NCBI GenBank assembly: GCA_030248065.1
Contig: JASAMV010000703.1
Coordinates: 29,364-93,363, forward strand
Length of the DNA: 64,000 nt
From: Rhynchonema sp. JSB1_4
Taxonomy: Eukaryota; Nematoda; Chromadorea; Monhysterida; Xyalidae
Reading direction: 5' to 3'
The translations under genes were made by a program, and so were the position numbers. The notes below the pieces were generated by a model. That model saw nothing but the letters and a program-made list of their open reading frames with translations, was not told where the DNA came from and ran no database searches. Shown here piece by piece: positions 1-31,785 of this stretch; the first letter of the stretch is position 1; each line of letters opens with the position of its first letter.

Positions 1-2173
1 CTAGCCCTATGTGACCAGCCGTGGTTTTTAACCAGCTTCATTTGCGTCAGTAGCCTGCCACAACGTAGGGCTGTTGTCACTTGTGAAAATGTCACACGCT
101 CATGCACACAACAAACAAGCCAATGCGAGCAGGAGCACCCAGCAACCAAACCCAGAATCACAAACTGGATATGGTACTACCACCATGTCGATATTTAGCT
201 ACCACCAGCAGCAGCTAGAGTATGGAGCCCAGCTCCAGCTATGCACATACTGTAAGCAGGGGCGAAAAAGTGTTCACAAAATTTGTTTTCACCACTCCAG
301 CTCCAGCAAGCAGCATACAGAGGCTTGTTTATGCGCTCGTGTTTATTCTGTTTGACCGCGTGCGCGCGTCACGTCGCTGCGCTCGCATTTGTGTGTCTGT
401 CTGTGTTAGTCAGACACCACATGCACACCAACCAACACTGGAGCAGAGCACAGTGTGACCGTGCCGCGCGCGTACCTACTTGTGTGTTGTGTCGCGTCAG
501 TCCTACTGCTGCCTGTCTCACTCCTCGTACACTCCTGCATTTTGGGCTGTGTGTGTGTGTGTGTGTGTCTGGTCACCTCGGTAGTACACCCCAACCCCGA
601 ACCATTCTGCCTTTCTCTGTACGTTTTGGTTGGACACACCACATTTAGACCCAGCCCAGTTTCTGTCTTGTCGTGTCCTTATTTGACCACCGCAAAACAT
701 CATTCGCATTTGTCTATCTGCTGCTCTTGCCAATGATGCTGCTTCCTTTTGTATCCATCATTGTATCTGCATATTCATTTGTTCCCTGCGCGATTACGTG
801 TGCTTTTGACTTTCCTCGTTTTGTGCCTTGTGCAATGAGAAAGGTGCCAGAATGTCGCCCTCCGCCCTGGCCCCAAGCCACCACAAGCCAAGCTCAACCA
901 ACAACCCGGAACCCACAACAAGAGCAGATAGTTCACTTGACTGTTTGACTGTTTTTTCTGGCTGCTCTTTTTGTCATCATGCCCACAGTCAGCCAGCTAC
1001 GACAACATGCCATGCACGTATTATGATGATGTGTACATGTGTACTTGCTTGTCCGGGACAAAATCAGAGAGAACCACTTGCTTGCAGCGCACTTTCATTC
1101 CCTCTCTCTCCACAATTGGTGTTTTTTTGCTTGTGTCAAATTAGTCACTTTGCCACACGGCAAAACTGGTGTTCCAACCAGGCTGCATGCAGCTACACTC
1201 GAAGGCACGTGCCTTGCGTGAAGAGCATGCTCTTGCACATCATCATACCAGGTGGTTGTCTGACCCAAGCGAAGTCCAGTTCAAAAACCGGACCTGTACA
1301 CGCGTGTGTTGTGTGCAACATTAAAACATTGTGCATCGCACTTGCAACAACAGTACTTTTCTGTCAGTGACGCTGAATTTTCCTCTCTCTCTCGCAGCAC
1401 TTGTTTCCCAAAAATGTTGAATTCGATGAATATTTTCGGTTTCAGTAGCACATCGTTTCATTTACAATAGTTATGCGGTGACTTATGAGTTGCGCCGTTT
1501 GTGTTCAAACGAAGAAAAACGTCCCGTCACTACCACACAGTTTCGGAGTTTTATTTCATTATTCCAAGCCAGGCCACGTGCACGTGCACACTGAGCGGTA
1601 TGTTTTGAGTTACGTATGAGTTTTTGGTTTTACGGTTTCACGCTCACTCTGTCTCTCAAAGTCTGTAGCAGTGCATCGAATGAACAACAGGCCTTGTTTC
1701 AATTACCAGTCCGCACGAACCACTTTTTCATTCCGTTCCAAAACCACATTTCTTTGTGCTCCATCCTATTCAACAGCTTTTATAATTCTCTTTCAGATCA
1801 CAATTATACTGTCCCGTTAATCGATCGGTATTAACGCGGTATAGCTGCCCGATCACCAAGCCACAACATTACATAAACGCTCAAATTCGTTGTGTTTGCG
1901 AATTCGAAATCTCAACGACTCACACGCAAACGCCACCCGTTCGCTCTCAAGTGTGATCGCAAATATACATTCGCGTATCGATTGCACTAAGTGCAATTCA
2001 CATTCCACGTTCAATTTCGTCCAGATATTCACTGCCAATACTGAATTCGATATTTCCATTCAATTATTGATTGGTTGATTGGCGCACAGCGCATTCGATC
2101 CGATCTTGATGACCGTCGAATCAATTGGATCCCTTTAACACTGCCCAATCGCATTCGTGTCACATTCACGTGA
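1..2173. other. Upstream non-coding region of NLK
   Basis: No protein-coding segment could be supported here. The stretch has a GT microsatellite at about 549-568, several C- and T-rich runs, and short open frames that only reflect low-complexity sequence. It should contain the promoter and any upstream 5' UTR exons of the kinase gene, but no core promoter element stands out enough to call. A pyrimidine-rich stretch ending in CAG near 1796 could be a 3' splice site of a leader exon, without further support. Confidence 0.5.
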
Positions 2174-2518
2174 CACACACGTATTCAAATCGTTATCACT
2201 CATCAGCGCGCCAGCATCACGGGGCGCAAACAACGTTCGATTGAACTGATTGAATCGGCCAGCAGCAGCACAGCATTTGATCCGTGCTCGTTCTACGTTG
2301 ATTTGATCGAACAAGCAACAGTCGCGGCCGAGACAACGACCGCAAGCAGCAATAAGAAATCGGTCTCAGACCAGGACCTGCTGGTGAGCAAGGCCGCAAC
2401 GAAACATCGAGTGCAACGCACGTCACTTTTGCACAGCACCAGATCGTTGCCGTATTTGATCGACCAGTCGACAACCAATCAGCGCGCGGCGCTCAAACAT
2501 CGAAACTCAACCAATAAC
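2174..2518 (+). promoter_or_regulatory. Probable 5' leader of NLK, in frame with the start codon
   Basis: A stop codon (TGA) at 2171-2173 is in frame with the kinase start at 2519. The 115 codons between them contain neither a stop nor an ATG. The chosen start at 2519 (AAC ATG G) is the first ATG in frame, has a purine at -3 and G at +4, and is followed after seven codons by a GT splice donor. The leader is most simply 5' UTR. Initiation at a non-AUG codon, or splicing of an upstream ATG exon into this open frame, would lengthen the protein. Confidence 0.45.
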
Positions 2519-21925
<19,407 letters not shown>

Positions 21926-24900
21926 GGAGGTACCGGGGCACCGCCAGCTTTGTACATACACCCAATACTACTACACTCAACAACAACCGTGCCGACTTAA
22001 TGCGTACGTTACTAATGCGAGAGACACATTTAAGCATATACACTATCTTTATATACATACACATACATTCGTGCGTGCATTTTATACATATTCGATGATG
22101 ATGATGATTGTTGTTATCACACTTGGTTGACTGATGTTTCATGCGATGCTAATATATGATATATGAATATGATTGGTGCCCTCCGCGTGTACAGACTATA
22201 ACTGTGTCTCTCGATCGATTTTGTACCCCTTTTTTATACTATGATTTGTGTGTGTACCGTCGTGTCTAAGTCCAACGCACTCAGCTTTCACCGTCCCCAC
22301 AATGTGTGTACCTGCTGTGTAGTAATCGATACCATGTGTCTTTGTTGAACCCCTGTCCTTATCCAAAAAGGGGTCAGGCACCTCCGTGTTTTAAAAGAAC
22401 GGTCCAGCAACGAAATCTCTCAACTATATTGTTTCAAGCCATCGTTAATAATCGGTTCTTTAATAACTTATTATACTTGATCATTCAATCGATTGTGTTT
22501 TATTACCATACTATCTATTGTTACTGTCGTATCAAAAACTGCCAAATGTCTTTCAACGCATTGCTATTTGTCTATTGTATATCATATGGCCGGCTATAAC
22601 AATTATTATTTGAAAATCATCTGTTTTTATATCGTCCATCGAACCAACTGAAGACTGCATTCAACTCATATTCACAATTGTATTCAATTCACGTTCGAAA
22701 TGGTTGCTATGCGTAATTCACACTGCTATTCACTGATTGATATGCCTCGCATTTACAAAACACCATAAAGATTGTTCTCAACCGCAAGTTCCCAAATGTG
22801 AATCGTCTGTTAAAAATCTGGCTTGTTTCGTGCCAGATTCAAGCGTTTTTACTATTCTGCGCCGAATCAAACTCAATAATGTGTTATCTGCTGCCGTAAA
22901 TCTTTCCCAAATAAATCAGCTCACAAAGATAAGCTCCGAGATTTGCTACAAACCGCGCTTGAGTATCGTGTTACTGTATTCCATTTGCATTTGAAACATC
23001 TCCCGACATACAAGCTGCAGACAGCTACATAACATTCTGAGTATCTGTCGTCATGGTTATGTTTGTTTGTACCGTCACTACCGAACTTTCTGTTGTTATC
23101 TTTTTTGTTGTCTCAAAAATCCCAACCACATACTGCCGTCTTGATTCATATATCCACACAAATCACCAGCTACACCATTCATTTAAAAAAGTTTGTTTTG
23201 CTCTTTTTTCAAAAAATGGCTCTTGTCGTCTTGTTGAACCTTTGAGGTGCTTTCATATACCCATGCGCGCAGATATAATTCATCATCGGAGACTCACAAA
23301 CATGCGCTGATTCCATTTTAGATAAATGCTGCTAAACACATTCGCACCTTTTACCAATTCTCAAACAAAATATATGCAACTTTCCATCATTGGATCACAG
23401 TTATTTAAATCATTGCTTACTTAAAACTATTGACATGTTGAATGCAACTATTCATGTATTTCTTTAGTTCGATTGTTGTTGTGATTTTGCATATACGCCA
23501 AACTTCGTTTTATCTTAAAAAGTAGGCCGTCAATCAATTGTTAAAAAAACAATAACTGCAATTTTAAAGCTGTTGACTAAAAAAACAACCATCACAACCA
23601 CGTTGCTTAAAAACAGTTCATAATTATCCTAACTGATTTGTTGTTGTTGTTAACATCCAGCTGATTAACACTGCCATTTGTGTGAGATATGCCTATACAT
23701 ACAGTATATAGCCAGGCCACTGATTGATTCATTTAAATTGATCGATGAATTGATTGACTATCGATTTCTATGTCGTGCCACCCGCTGCCGACCGTTTTTA
23801 CCCGATTGCTTTTCAACGTTGTACAGCAAATTATTTTTGTTTCGTTTTTTATCTTAATATTTCACATGATTATATTCGTTACAGAGATATATCTCCCCTT
23901 TATGTATTGTTATATAAACCTCTATCTCTCTTTCATTCGCTTCTTTATGAACCAATATTTAAAATGCCGATTGTCCTCCGCTATCCTTAGCTTTCAATAT
24001 TTTTTTCTTCCTTTTCTTCTTTCCCATTATTCTTTTATCTCTGTTCTCTTCCTACACATTGGCAATTTCCCTTACTTACTTGTTAAAAAAATCTGCTGAT
24101 TCCAAATCCAATACCTGACATCTACTGTGGTACATTGTCTATGTACCCTGTTACAGTACCTAATATTCCCCCAGCTCACGCACCGGCTCTCCTGCCGTCG
24201 TTTAGGCACCTACTGTATGTTTTTCTTTTGATGGTAATATCATCATAATAATAACCGTTCAATACCTCATGCTTTGTGTCACTGGTTTACAGACAATGTT
24301 AAGTATAATGAACTGAAATATCAGCTGTAAATCGATGACCCAAGCCGTGTACGCTTCATTATTGGTGCTTGATTATTTCCGTAGAATCATTGTGTATTTG
24401 GTAGGTGTAGCGTAAACTACTGGTGTTTCACTGTATCTGCTGCGTGCCACGGTTCAGTCAAGTACCCACCTATCACTTAGGTACCGTTTGTCCCCTTCTA
24501 AACACAGTATATGCCTACTGTATGTATGTATGTATGTATGTGTGTGTTTGTTGATGTTTCATGCGTGCCACACGCCACATCGCGCCCGTTGGTCTTTCCC
24601 AGCCGTTATATGATACCAATAATAAGAACTTTGAATGATTCATTGATTGATTAATATAACATTATCGATTGTTGATTAATCGATCGATAATCATCTGAGT
24701 AGCGATCAATATCATTAAAGGCCGATTTATACTTCTGACTTCCGGGAAGTAGAAGTCACAATCCGGGGAAGTCACTACCACGCAGAAGTGCCCGGCAAGG
24801 CAGTGATTGCTTGTAGTGATTGCCTGTTCCGCTCTGTCCATTGACCGCTGCCTACCGTCTACTGGTCTTGCTCTGTTAATGAGCTGACCGAACAGGCAAT

Positions 24901-26603
24901 CACAAATTTCTGACTGCTACTGCCGGACAGTCAGAGTATAAACCGACCTTAATACTGTATTGGCTCAGTGATGCCATAAAACATCACCACCATACCCCAA
25001 AATTGGCTGCACTTACATTGTTCTACTAACGCTAATGTTTCGCAAACATACGAGCGAATTTATACTTGCAAACATTTCAAGACCAGTCGTGTGTGCTATA
25101 AACCATTGTGCGTTTCATTTTCCATTTTTGCTACCGTATTTGTGTCGTTTGTTGCGTTTTTCGAATGTATTTTCCATTTTTTATGATGTTTCAATGATGA
25201 TATATACCGTTGTACACACAATAATATTTTTTGTACTTTCGATAGCATGAGTGCGCATTTCCCCGTATTGTGATCTACTGTTTTCGTTGTTTTCTTTGTT
25301 CTTCATTCTTTCTTATCTTTTATTTGATGATGCTGATTATTAACTTGTTATATACTGTATTCGATTGCGTATTTTACTTTTCTTATTTGGTTCATTTCAG
25401 ACTGTGAGAGAACACACACACTCATACTCTAAGCTTTGTTGGAGAGGCACTAGGACTATTTGTTGCGTTTGTACATAGCCAAACTGTGAGTGAAACTTGA
25501 AAAAAAGCAAAACCACCATTGTTATAAGCTTGGTTCGTTCTTTCGCGATTTATTTGCATTTTTGGTCTATGCACGGTGACTTAACACAAAACCAATAGCC
25601 TGTATATTCCTACATTTCAACATTATCTCTTGAGGAAGCGCAAATTTCAAAATATGGTTCATAATATTGTCCACCACAGGAACTAAACGTCGTCTCAAAA
25701 TTGTACATGAAATTCATTTTGTATGAAATTTCTTTCGTGCGATATATTGTTATATATTGGTTTACGCAATATGGTTTTACACATATGTTGCACGATTGTA
25801 CCTTTCTTGTGTAAAATTATCATCCCCTACCCACTTATTCTCACGTTATTGTTATGAGTTTCAGCTATTTAGCGTTTAGCAAGATTGTAAAATGGAAAAT
25901 CATAAATGATTTTATAAAATGTACCCGATCATTTTGTGTTTCACCGTGCTTTTGTGTGTCGCAGTTTGTATCTATACTTTGGTGGTTACTACTATTATAT
26001 ACAGAATCTTCAACGGAATAAAAACGAATTTGAATAGCCTCGGCTGGATGCGGTGCAGCTCGACGTTTTATTGTCAACGAGATTATAAACTTTGGATTTC
26101 AAATTCAAGCTTTTTTCACAACAGACAATTTTCATGTCTCTCATGAATAATTGTGAAACTATGCGTATACGTACGTACATATACCACAACACGCCAAATA
26201 AACAGATTAAAACAGTAGTTCCTGCAAAACAAAAAAATGGAATGCATAAAAGCTTTGTCACGGTGAGACTCTCTAGACAGACTAAACAAACACAAACGCA
26301 ACAAACTAAAAAGCTTGATCTACATCTGTAATAGCAAATCGCTACAAATTCACAACGATTCAGCTATCGGAAATAGAAGATTATAGGAGCTCAAGAAAAT
26401 CGTTTGGTCGGTCACAACTCTTTTTTGAAAACGTCTGAAACGCATAACATGAAACGTCAACCACCAATCATACGAATGAAGCAGCATTGACATCACACTA
26501 CAGCTAATGATGCTATGTAACTCAACCTATATATCTACAGTATAATTAGATCACTAATTGAAAGAACCATATCGTGACACGCGCTGCCGCGCGCATGAGC
26601 GTG
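21926..26603. other. NLK 3' UTR and spacer between convergent genes
   Basis: AT-richer sequence without a recognisable gene. Several 60-100 residue open frames have no coding character. The first part should be the kinase 3' UTR. The last few hundred bases before 26604 should be the 3' UTR of the integrin gene on the other strand. It includes a foldback element at 24715-24952 and short TATG/TACA simple repeats near 24520. Confidence 0.5.
24715..24952. mobile_element. TTAA-flanked foldback element
   Basis: The left end reads TTAAAGGCCGATTTATACT and the right end AGTATAAACCGACCTTAA, so imperfect terminal inverted repeats are bounded by TTAA. Internal inverted repeats surround 'gtgattgcctgttc'. 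A TTAA target is typical of piggyBac-type and some other cut-and-paste families. No transposase is present, so it would be non-autonomous. Confidence 0.65.
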
Positions 26604-26741
26604 TCACATGAGGTACTCGGTTTGTTCGCGATGTTCAATTTGGCTGGAGCTGATTTGTGTGAGATCGCCGTTCTTGTTGTTGTTGTTGTTGCTGCTATTG
26701 GCCGTCGCAACGTGACTGTTGCTCGTGCGACGCGAGGCCGA
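26604..26741 (-). CDS. Cytoplasmic-tail exon of the divergent integrin alpha
   Basis: Forty-five codons and a TGA follow a good acceptor (AATCCTGCAG). The encoded tail begins SASRRTSNSH, contains a run of five asparagines encoded by AAC repeats, and ends TEYLM. It follows the basic RYRKK of the membrane exon in phase. It is hydrophilic and Ser/Asn-rich and has no GFFKR. The link to the preceding exon is inferred from phase and position only, since this tail has no conserved counterpart. Confidence 0.6.
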   Translation of the reverse strand, partial: SASRRTSNSHVATANSSNNNNNKNGDLTQISSSQIEHREQTEYLM

Positions 26742-29700
26742 CTGCAGGATTCATAATTTTATAAAAATGTAAAAACCTTAAAAGATTTATAGTTATAGAC
26801 AGGTATAGGCATTTGTGACAGCTCAGTGTCAAGCCGTGAGGGGTTATGGATACTCACTTCTTCTTTGCAAGAGTCACAAGAAGATTTCGGACAATCAATC
26901 AACTATAACATCATCCAGCCAGCTTTGTGCGCTGGCTGAATGCCGAAGAGAGGGCAAAATTTCAAGAATTTTTGAATAAGCAAGAGTCGATGAGCAGAGC
27001 CGATTGCCCTGCACTGTGAAAGGCGGCCTAATGCCAGGGCTTGTGCACTTTTCACATGGATGATTACAGGCTAATTCCAATGTCGGCGACGAAACGTTGT
27101 CGCTTTTCGCTCAAACACGACTAAATCAGCGCAAGTGCATTGTGTTTGCACGTAAAGCGACGCGACAAACAATAAGCGCGTTTTAATAACACAAGCTAAA
27201 AATTAGTGACAGCACCTTTTTTCTGTATCTACACCAAATGGCCGCAATAATGACTAGAATGATGACGAGAGCGAATAGAGTGAATGCTACCCAGTGAGCG
27301 ATGGCATTCGAACTCGACAGCAACAGATGACGCTGATGTGAATGCGATGCGAACAGCACGGACACGTTCGCTTGTGTCTGCAAAAATTGGCTCTATTTGA
27401 AAGTGGTAAAAATGTTGGTGATTGTGATTTGCCACATGATAGCGGTAGTGGCGTAATAGCAGTTTTATGTCGATTTCCTGCTTGGGTAATGGTATCGAAG
27501 GTGTCTTAGTCAAGTATGTATCTGTCTATCTTCTTTGACATCGAGATTTACTGACACCGCTGATTTCAACCATAAGAGAGTAAAGACTGAGCGTGGGTGA
27601 GTCAGGCTGTGTGGGTCCGTGGGTTCACTTTGTAGACGGCGGAGTAAGAAGCTATACCCCAACAGTAAATAGGCCGACCGACGAACACTGACTACTTTGA
27701 CTCCGTCAAAAAAATTGGCTGATATACAATGTGGGCAGCGCACATCGTCAGCGAAGCCTAATGTCCATATCATGTGTACGTTTCCCGCCCTCATTTGAGG
27801 CCGTTTTGCCGTCTGGCTGCGTGTTGACGGCAAAACAATTAGCCAAAACAACAATAGTATTCTTTATTCTATCAACATAGGTGAACAGCACGCACAAAGG
27901 CACCAACCGCGGTGGCAGTGATGTACGTTGGCAAGTGCGGCATCGGCCGAATGAATGCAATCGGTTCGACGACAGCGATTGTGCCGAAACGGTGCACAAC
28001 TGTCGACGCGTCGTAGTGCACGTGTTCGGATTCGTTGCTCGCAAATCTGGCAGTACAAGGTACATAAAATGATGTTTCAATAGTGAACCTGGGCCTCTGG
28101 GGGGTGGGGTCTCCGACAACATGGGATGTGTTTTGTTTGTTGGACAAACCTGAGTCTGGCGTTGACAACAATCGTGGCCATTTGCAGTCGCGAAAACGTG
28201 CCGAAATTGCATGACACCCGCGTGCAGCGTAACGTCGCACATTGCTGAATATGGCAGCAGTATAGATCACACTCAAACTTGGTTATCGGTTTTAGGTTCA
28301 TTTCGTTAATAGGGACTATACCCTGACCGATAGCACCAAGTTCTTCCGTTTGGTTTATCCAACTTTGTCTCCCTAGAAACCATAAGTTCCATCAGTCTAA
28401 AAAACCATTGATTGCCGCTCGCACCGAACCAACCACATTTTGTCTCGCCAACGTTCTATCAAGTGTCCGCATATACGGTTTCCCTCCGCGCACAACCGCA
28501 TAAACCACCGCGCGGAGATCTTTCTCGAGCAAATCGCGCGCAAAACGCCATCGCCATGTGGATAGTAGCGGAGACTGCGAGGCTTCCTGGATGATGTTTC
28601 ACAAGACGGTCTTTTGTCTTCTTTCTCTTGTAGTGCAAACGTTTTGATCGCGATTATGAAAATTAACGTTTACATATACATAACTCTGGCTTCGCTATAG
28701 TGCCGTACTGGCTCAGGCGGGGGCAGAGGTTTTGAAGGGACACTACTGTGTTGATGTATGTAAGTGGTGGTCCCAACGTGTTCAGTACCGTGCCTATACA
28801 TTGAAGACCATGCCCTGTGAAACGCACTGATTTATCGGGCAATTTCGGTTCATCTTGTTGCACGACACAGTTCACAGTCGTGTCGTCGGCGGTCACCACG
28901 GGTTCATCTATCTCCACGTCAAGCGCGTGCGAGCCAATCACTGTGCGTGGAATATACGCGTCGAAGCGCAGACCAGCCAAGTCGGTGGGGCCTTGTTTTT
29001 GGATCTGGCGAAAAATACATAGCCGGTGTAACGTGATATGACGTATGAGGTAACGTAAGTTTTAATTTCTTGCATTGTGGATGCATGATTTTTTTAGAAT
29101 TGCTGTTGCAGCACGAATCTGTAGTTTTCCCTGCGCCTTTTTTCAACCTGCACATTTTTAACCAAAAACGAATAAATTTTGACATCAAACTAACGTGGTA
29201 GACATGACTGAATGTGTCGGATGTGGCATTTAGCTCTCCATCCATCGGCACGTAGAAATCAGACTGAGTTGGAGTCACCGAACTGAAAATTAATCTGGAT
29301 TTTCGAATACTGTTAAGCGAGGCATCTACGCTGAAAATCTAAATTAATTTTCTTGATCTCCTTGGTCCCAAAACAAAACTCAACAAAACAAATGACGCAC
29401 GAGAACAATATGATATGTGACTGAGCGGCCAGCGGCATAGCAATGGTCAGATTGTCCGGGTAGTACTCTGCCAATGGAATGCTTGAGTGACGCCTGAAAT
29501 CGTAGTAATTTTGACCAGCGTAAAAGGGGTCGTCACCAACTACAGCATAACACTGGTCGATACGGTACAAGTGCTCGACTTAATCGCAAAATGCAACGTT
29601 TTGGAGACCAGATCTCATCCGCGTGATACTGATGATACCCTAGATATTCCATTAAGGCCTCCTTCCCGCTGGCCCGGAATAATTTGACAAGTTTCTGAAT

Positions 29701-31262
29701 ATAAGCTGGGCAAACACAACAACAATCGCACATGTTTTGAAAAAGCAAAAACAGTTTCAAAAGTATCATGGAACGCTTCGTTCATTCTATAACATCCCAA
29801 TTTTAAACTGCGAGCTTTTTCAGAAGCTCGCCTAATACGACATCTGGGGGCTGATTTAGGAGAACGTTTTGTTTCAAATAAATCTCAAGACAGGCAGGTG
29901 TGACGTTGGTACCTACTCAAATAACGGGGGCAAGGTGGGACTTCTCCGATACAACCTACAGCAAGATTCGAAAACGCGACCTTTTACACCTGAGACCTGA
30001 CTAACCTTTCAATCTTGATCGTCACCGGATCTGGCAATCTCGATTCATCAACGACACCGAAATTGAACTCGACCGATTTGTTGCTTGGTTGGCTGGTTGA
30101 TGTTTCATGGCAGTACACAATCGGACCGTAGTCGTCCCACGTCGTGTTACAATCGACCGAACCCTGTAAGTACAGTTTGCCGACGTTTTAGTGACACGAT
30201 CGGAACCCAATTGAGTTTCACTGCAATGAATTTCGACTGCAGGAGGTCGGCAGCATAAACGCTTTGGGGGACCCAAAATAGCATCGTTCAAAAATTTTCA
30301 TTGTGGAGAATGTTTTATCGATGGTGACTTTAACAACGATAGACTCTACACGCAATTAGTGCGCGAAACTTCAGGAAAAATGTTTCATAACAATAAGCAA
30401 CAACCAACCTCGATGACTCTGAATCCTGTCACCTTAATGCCGTAGGGCACGGATATGGCCAACCGTGGTCGGGCACTATCTGTCATTGATTTGGGATGCA
30501 GAGAGTCGTTGACTGGAAAGGGAACACAACTGTGCTTGTGATTGGACCGCATAATTTTGTGGTTCAGTTTCAGTGCTGATTTCACCGGCTTAGCAGTTGC
30601 TGCCACCACCTAAGCTTTGACGCTGATCAAGATTAGTGATCCAACTCTATCGCTGGCAGTCAGACCGTGAGAAAATCATTGTGCTTGCATGTGTGCCCAA
30701 GAAAATTGACTGCGACCAAAGGCCCGACTCATTGTTCGTTCTCTGCGGGAACAGGCAACAAATTCTCGCCTGTTGATCGTATGAAGAACGCCTGCTGATC
30801 AATCAGCACGTTCTTTGTTCTCTCAGAAACCATTATGACCAACCATAAAGTCTGATTTCATGGTCCTGTCCAATCAACAGCGAGTGCGATGGATATGCGT
30901 ACGCCATCAGATCACCGTCAGACGTGCAATGCAACCATTCCGAGTCACAATCTTGATGTCTGGCCACCGCGGTATAAGATAGCAGCTGAAACATCAGAAA
31001 GGAAGCGTGTATACGAACTCGGTGACGCCTTGGTCAAGTGACGGCATGTATACTTTCTTTGAACAACTGGAAACTTGCGGTGTGAAATTTTTTCTTTGAC
31101 CAGTGTAAAAGTTACATTCTTTTACTGGCTGGCAACAACTTTTACGCTGGTCAAGTTTAGTGGCATCAGTAAACGTCCTGAATGGTCATCAACATGAATA
31201 ACAGCAGCAAACTCACCCATAAAGCCACGTTAAACACAATAAGCACGCTACGTCCGAGGTGC
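26604..31262 (-). CDS. Divergent integrin alpha chain, stalk to C-terminus (5' part not found)
   Basis: Second integrin alpha gene, related to the complete one upstream. Exons in transcript order: 31217-31262 (start uncertain), 30844-30985, 30409-30599, 30006-30163, 29422-29493, 29195-29282, 28828-29004, 28434-28586, 28150-28244, 27908-28046, 27216-27377 and 26604-26741. They make about 519 codons in one open frame with agreeing phases. They cover the end of the thigh, calf-1, calf-2, a transmembrane helix and the tail. The 28828-29004 exon has exactly the length (177 nt) and phase of its counterpart 43133-43309. Exon 28434-28586 has R-F-A-R-D where the complete gene has its furin site R-F-K-R-D. 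The signal peptide and propeller were not found in the 10 kb upstream. Open frames and splice sites are intact, so it does not look like a decayed copy. Confidence 0.8.
27216..27377 (-). CDS. Transmembrane exon of the divergent integrin alpha
   Basis: This exon encodes a short extracellular stretch, a hydrophobic helix (from HWVAFTLF to IIAAIW) and the basic stop-transfer CRYRKK. In integrin alpha chains this place is followed by GFFKR, which is absent. The exon ends AAG at a GTGCTG donor. Without splicing, the frame would add twelve residues and stop at 27183. A downstream exon in the right phase (26604-26741) seems the more likely tail. Confidence 0.75.
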
Positions 31263-31785
31263 CTTTGTTGTTGATGTTTCACGCAGCCTCTGATAGACAT
31301 TGGAGTCATGCTGCATGATGATACCATAGTGGTGCGAGTGTGTTTGCGTGTTCAAATGTCAGTCTACACTGCTGACGTTAAAATATGCTCGCAATTATCT
31401 GACACATCATGTTTCTGTCTCGTTACCCGCACGGACATTTGCGAATATGAAAAATGCATTTGCATGACAATATTTCTGAAAAGTACTTTTTGCATATACA
31501 TACTTCAAAAAAACGACATACATATCCCCAGAATTTGGGCGCTCTGAACCTTGGACCACTAAATACAAATGAGTGAGAAATGACCAAACACGTGCGTGGG
31601 ATCGCGCAAACATCATCCATTAATTAATTGCTGCAGCGCGCTTCCCGTGACCGTTGGCTATTATCGCACTGAGGGAGGACCTTGTGCATGTCATATGTAT
31701 TTATTACATCATAATGAAGCCATTGTGCGCTGAAGCAGAACAATAACAGCCGTGACCGATGAAAACCGTTGTCATGTCATAGCAT

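Noticed and set aside
27183..27215. Read-through end of the divergent integrin (stop at 27183)
   Set aside because: Kept only as an alternative. Splicing at 27216 to the tail exon 26604-26741 keeps the intron position and phase seen in the complete integrin gene.
27881..28072. + strand 63-codon frame with Cys-rich content
   Set aside because: It is the antisense shadow of the integrin exon 27908-28046, whose frame, phase and splice sites agree with its neighbours.
30098..30107. Copy of TGATGTTTCA as a splice-associated motif
   Set aside because: This copy lies inside the coding exon 30006-30163, so it is counted among the exceptions rather than as support.
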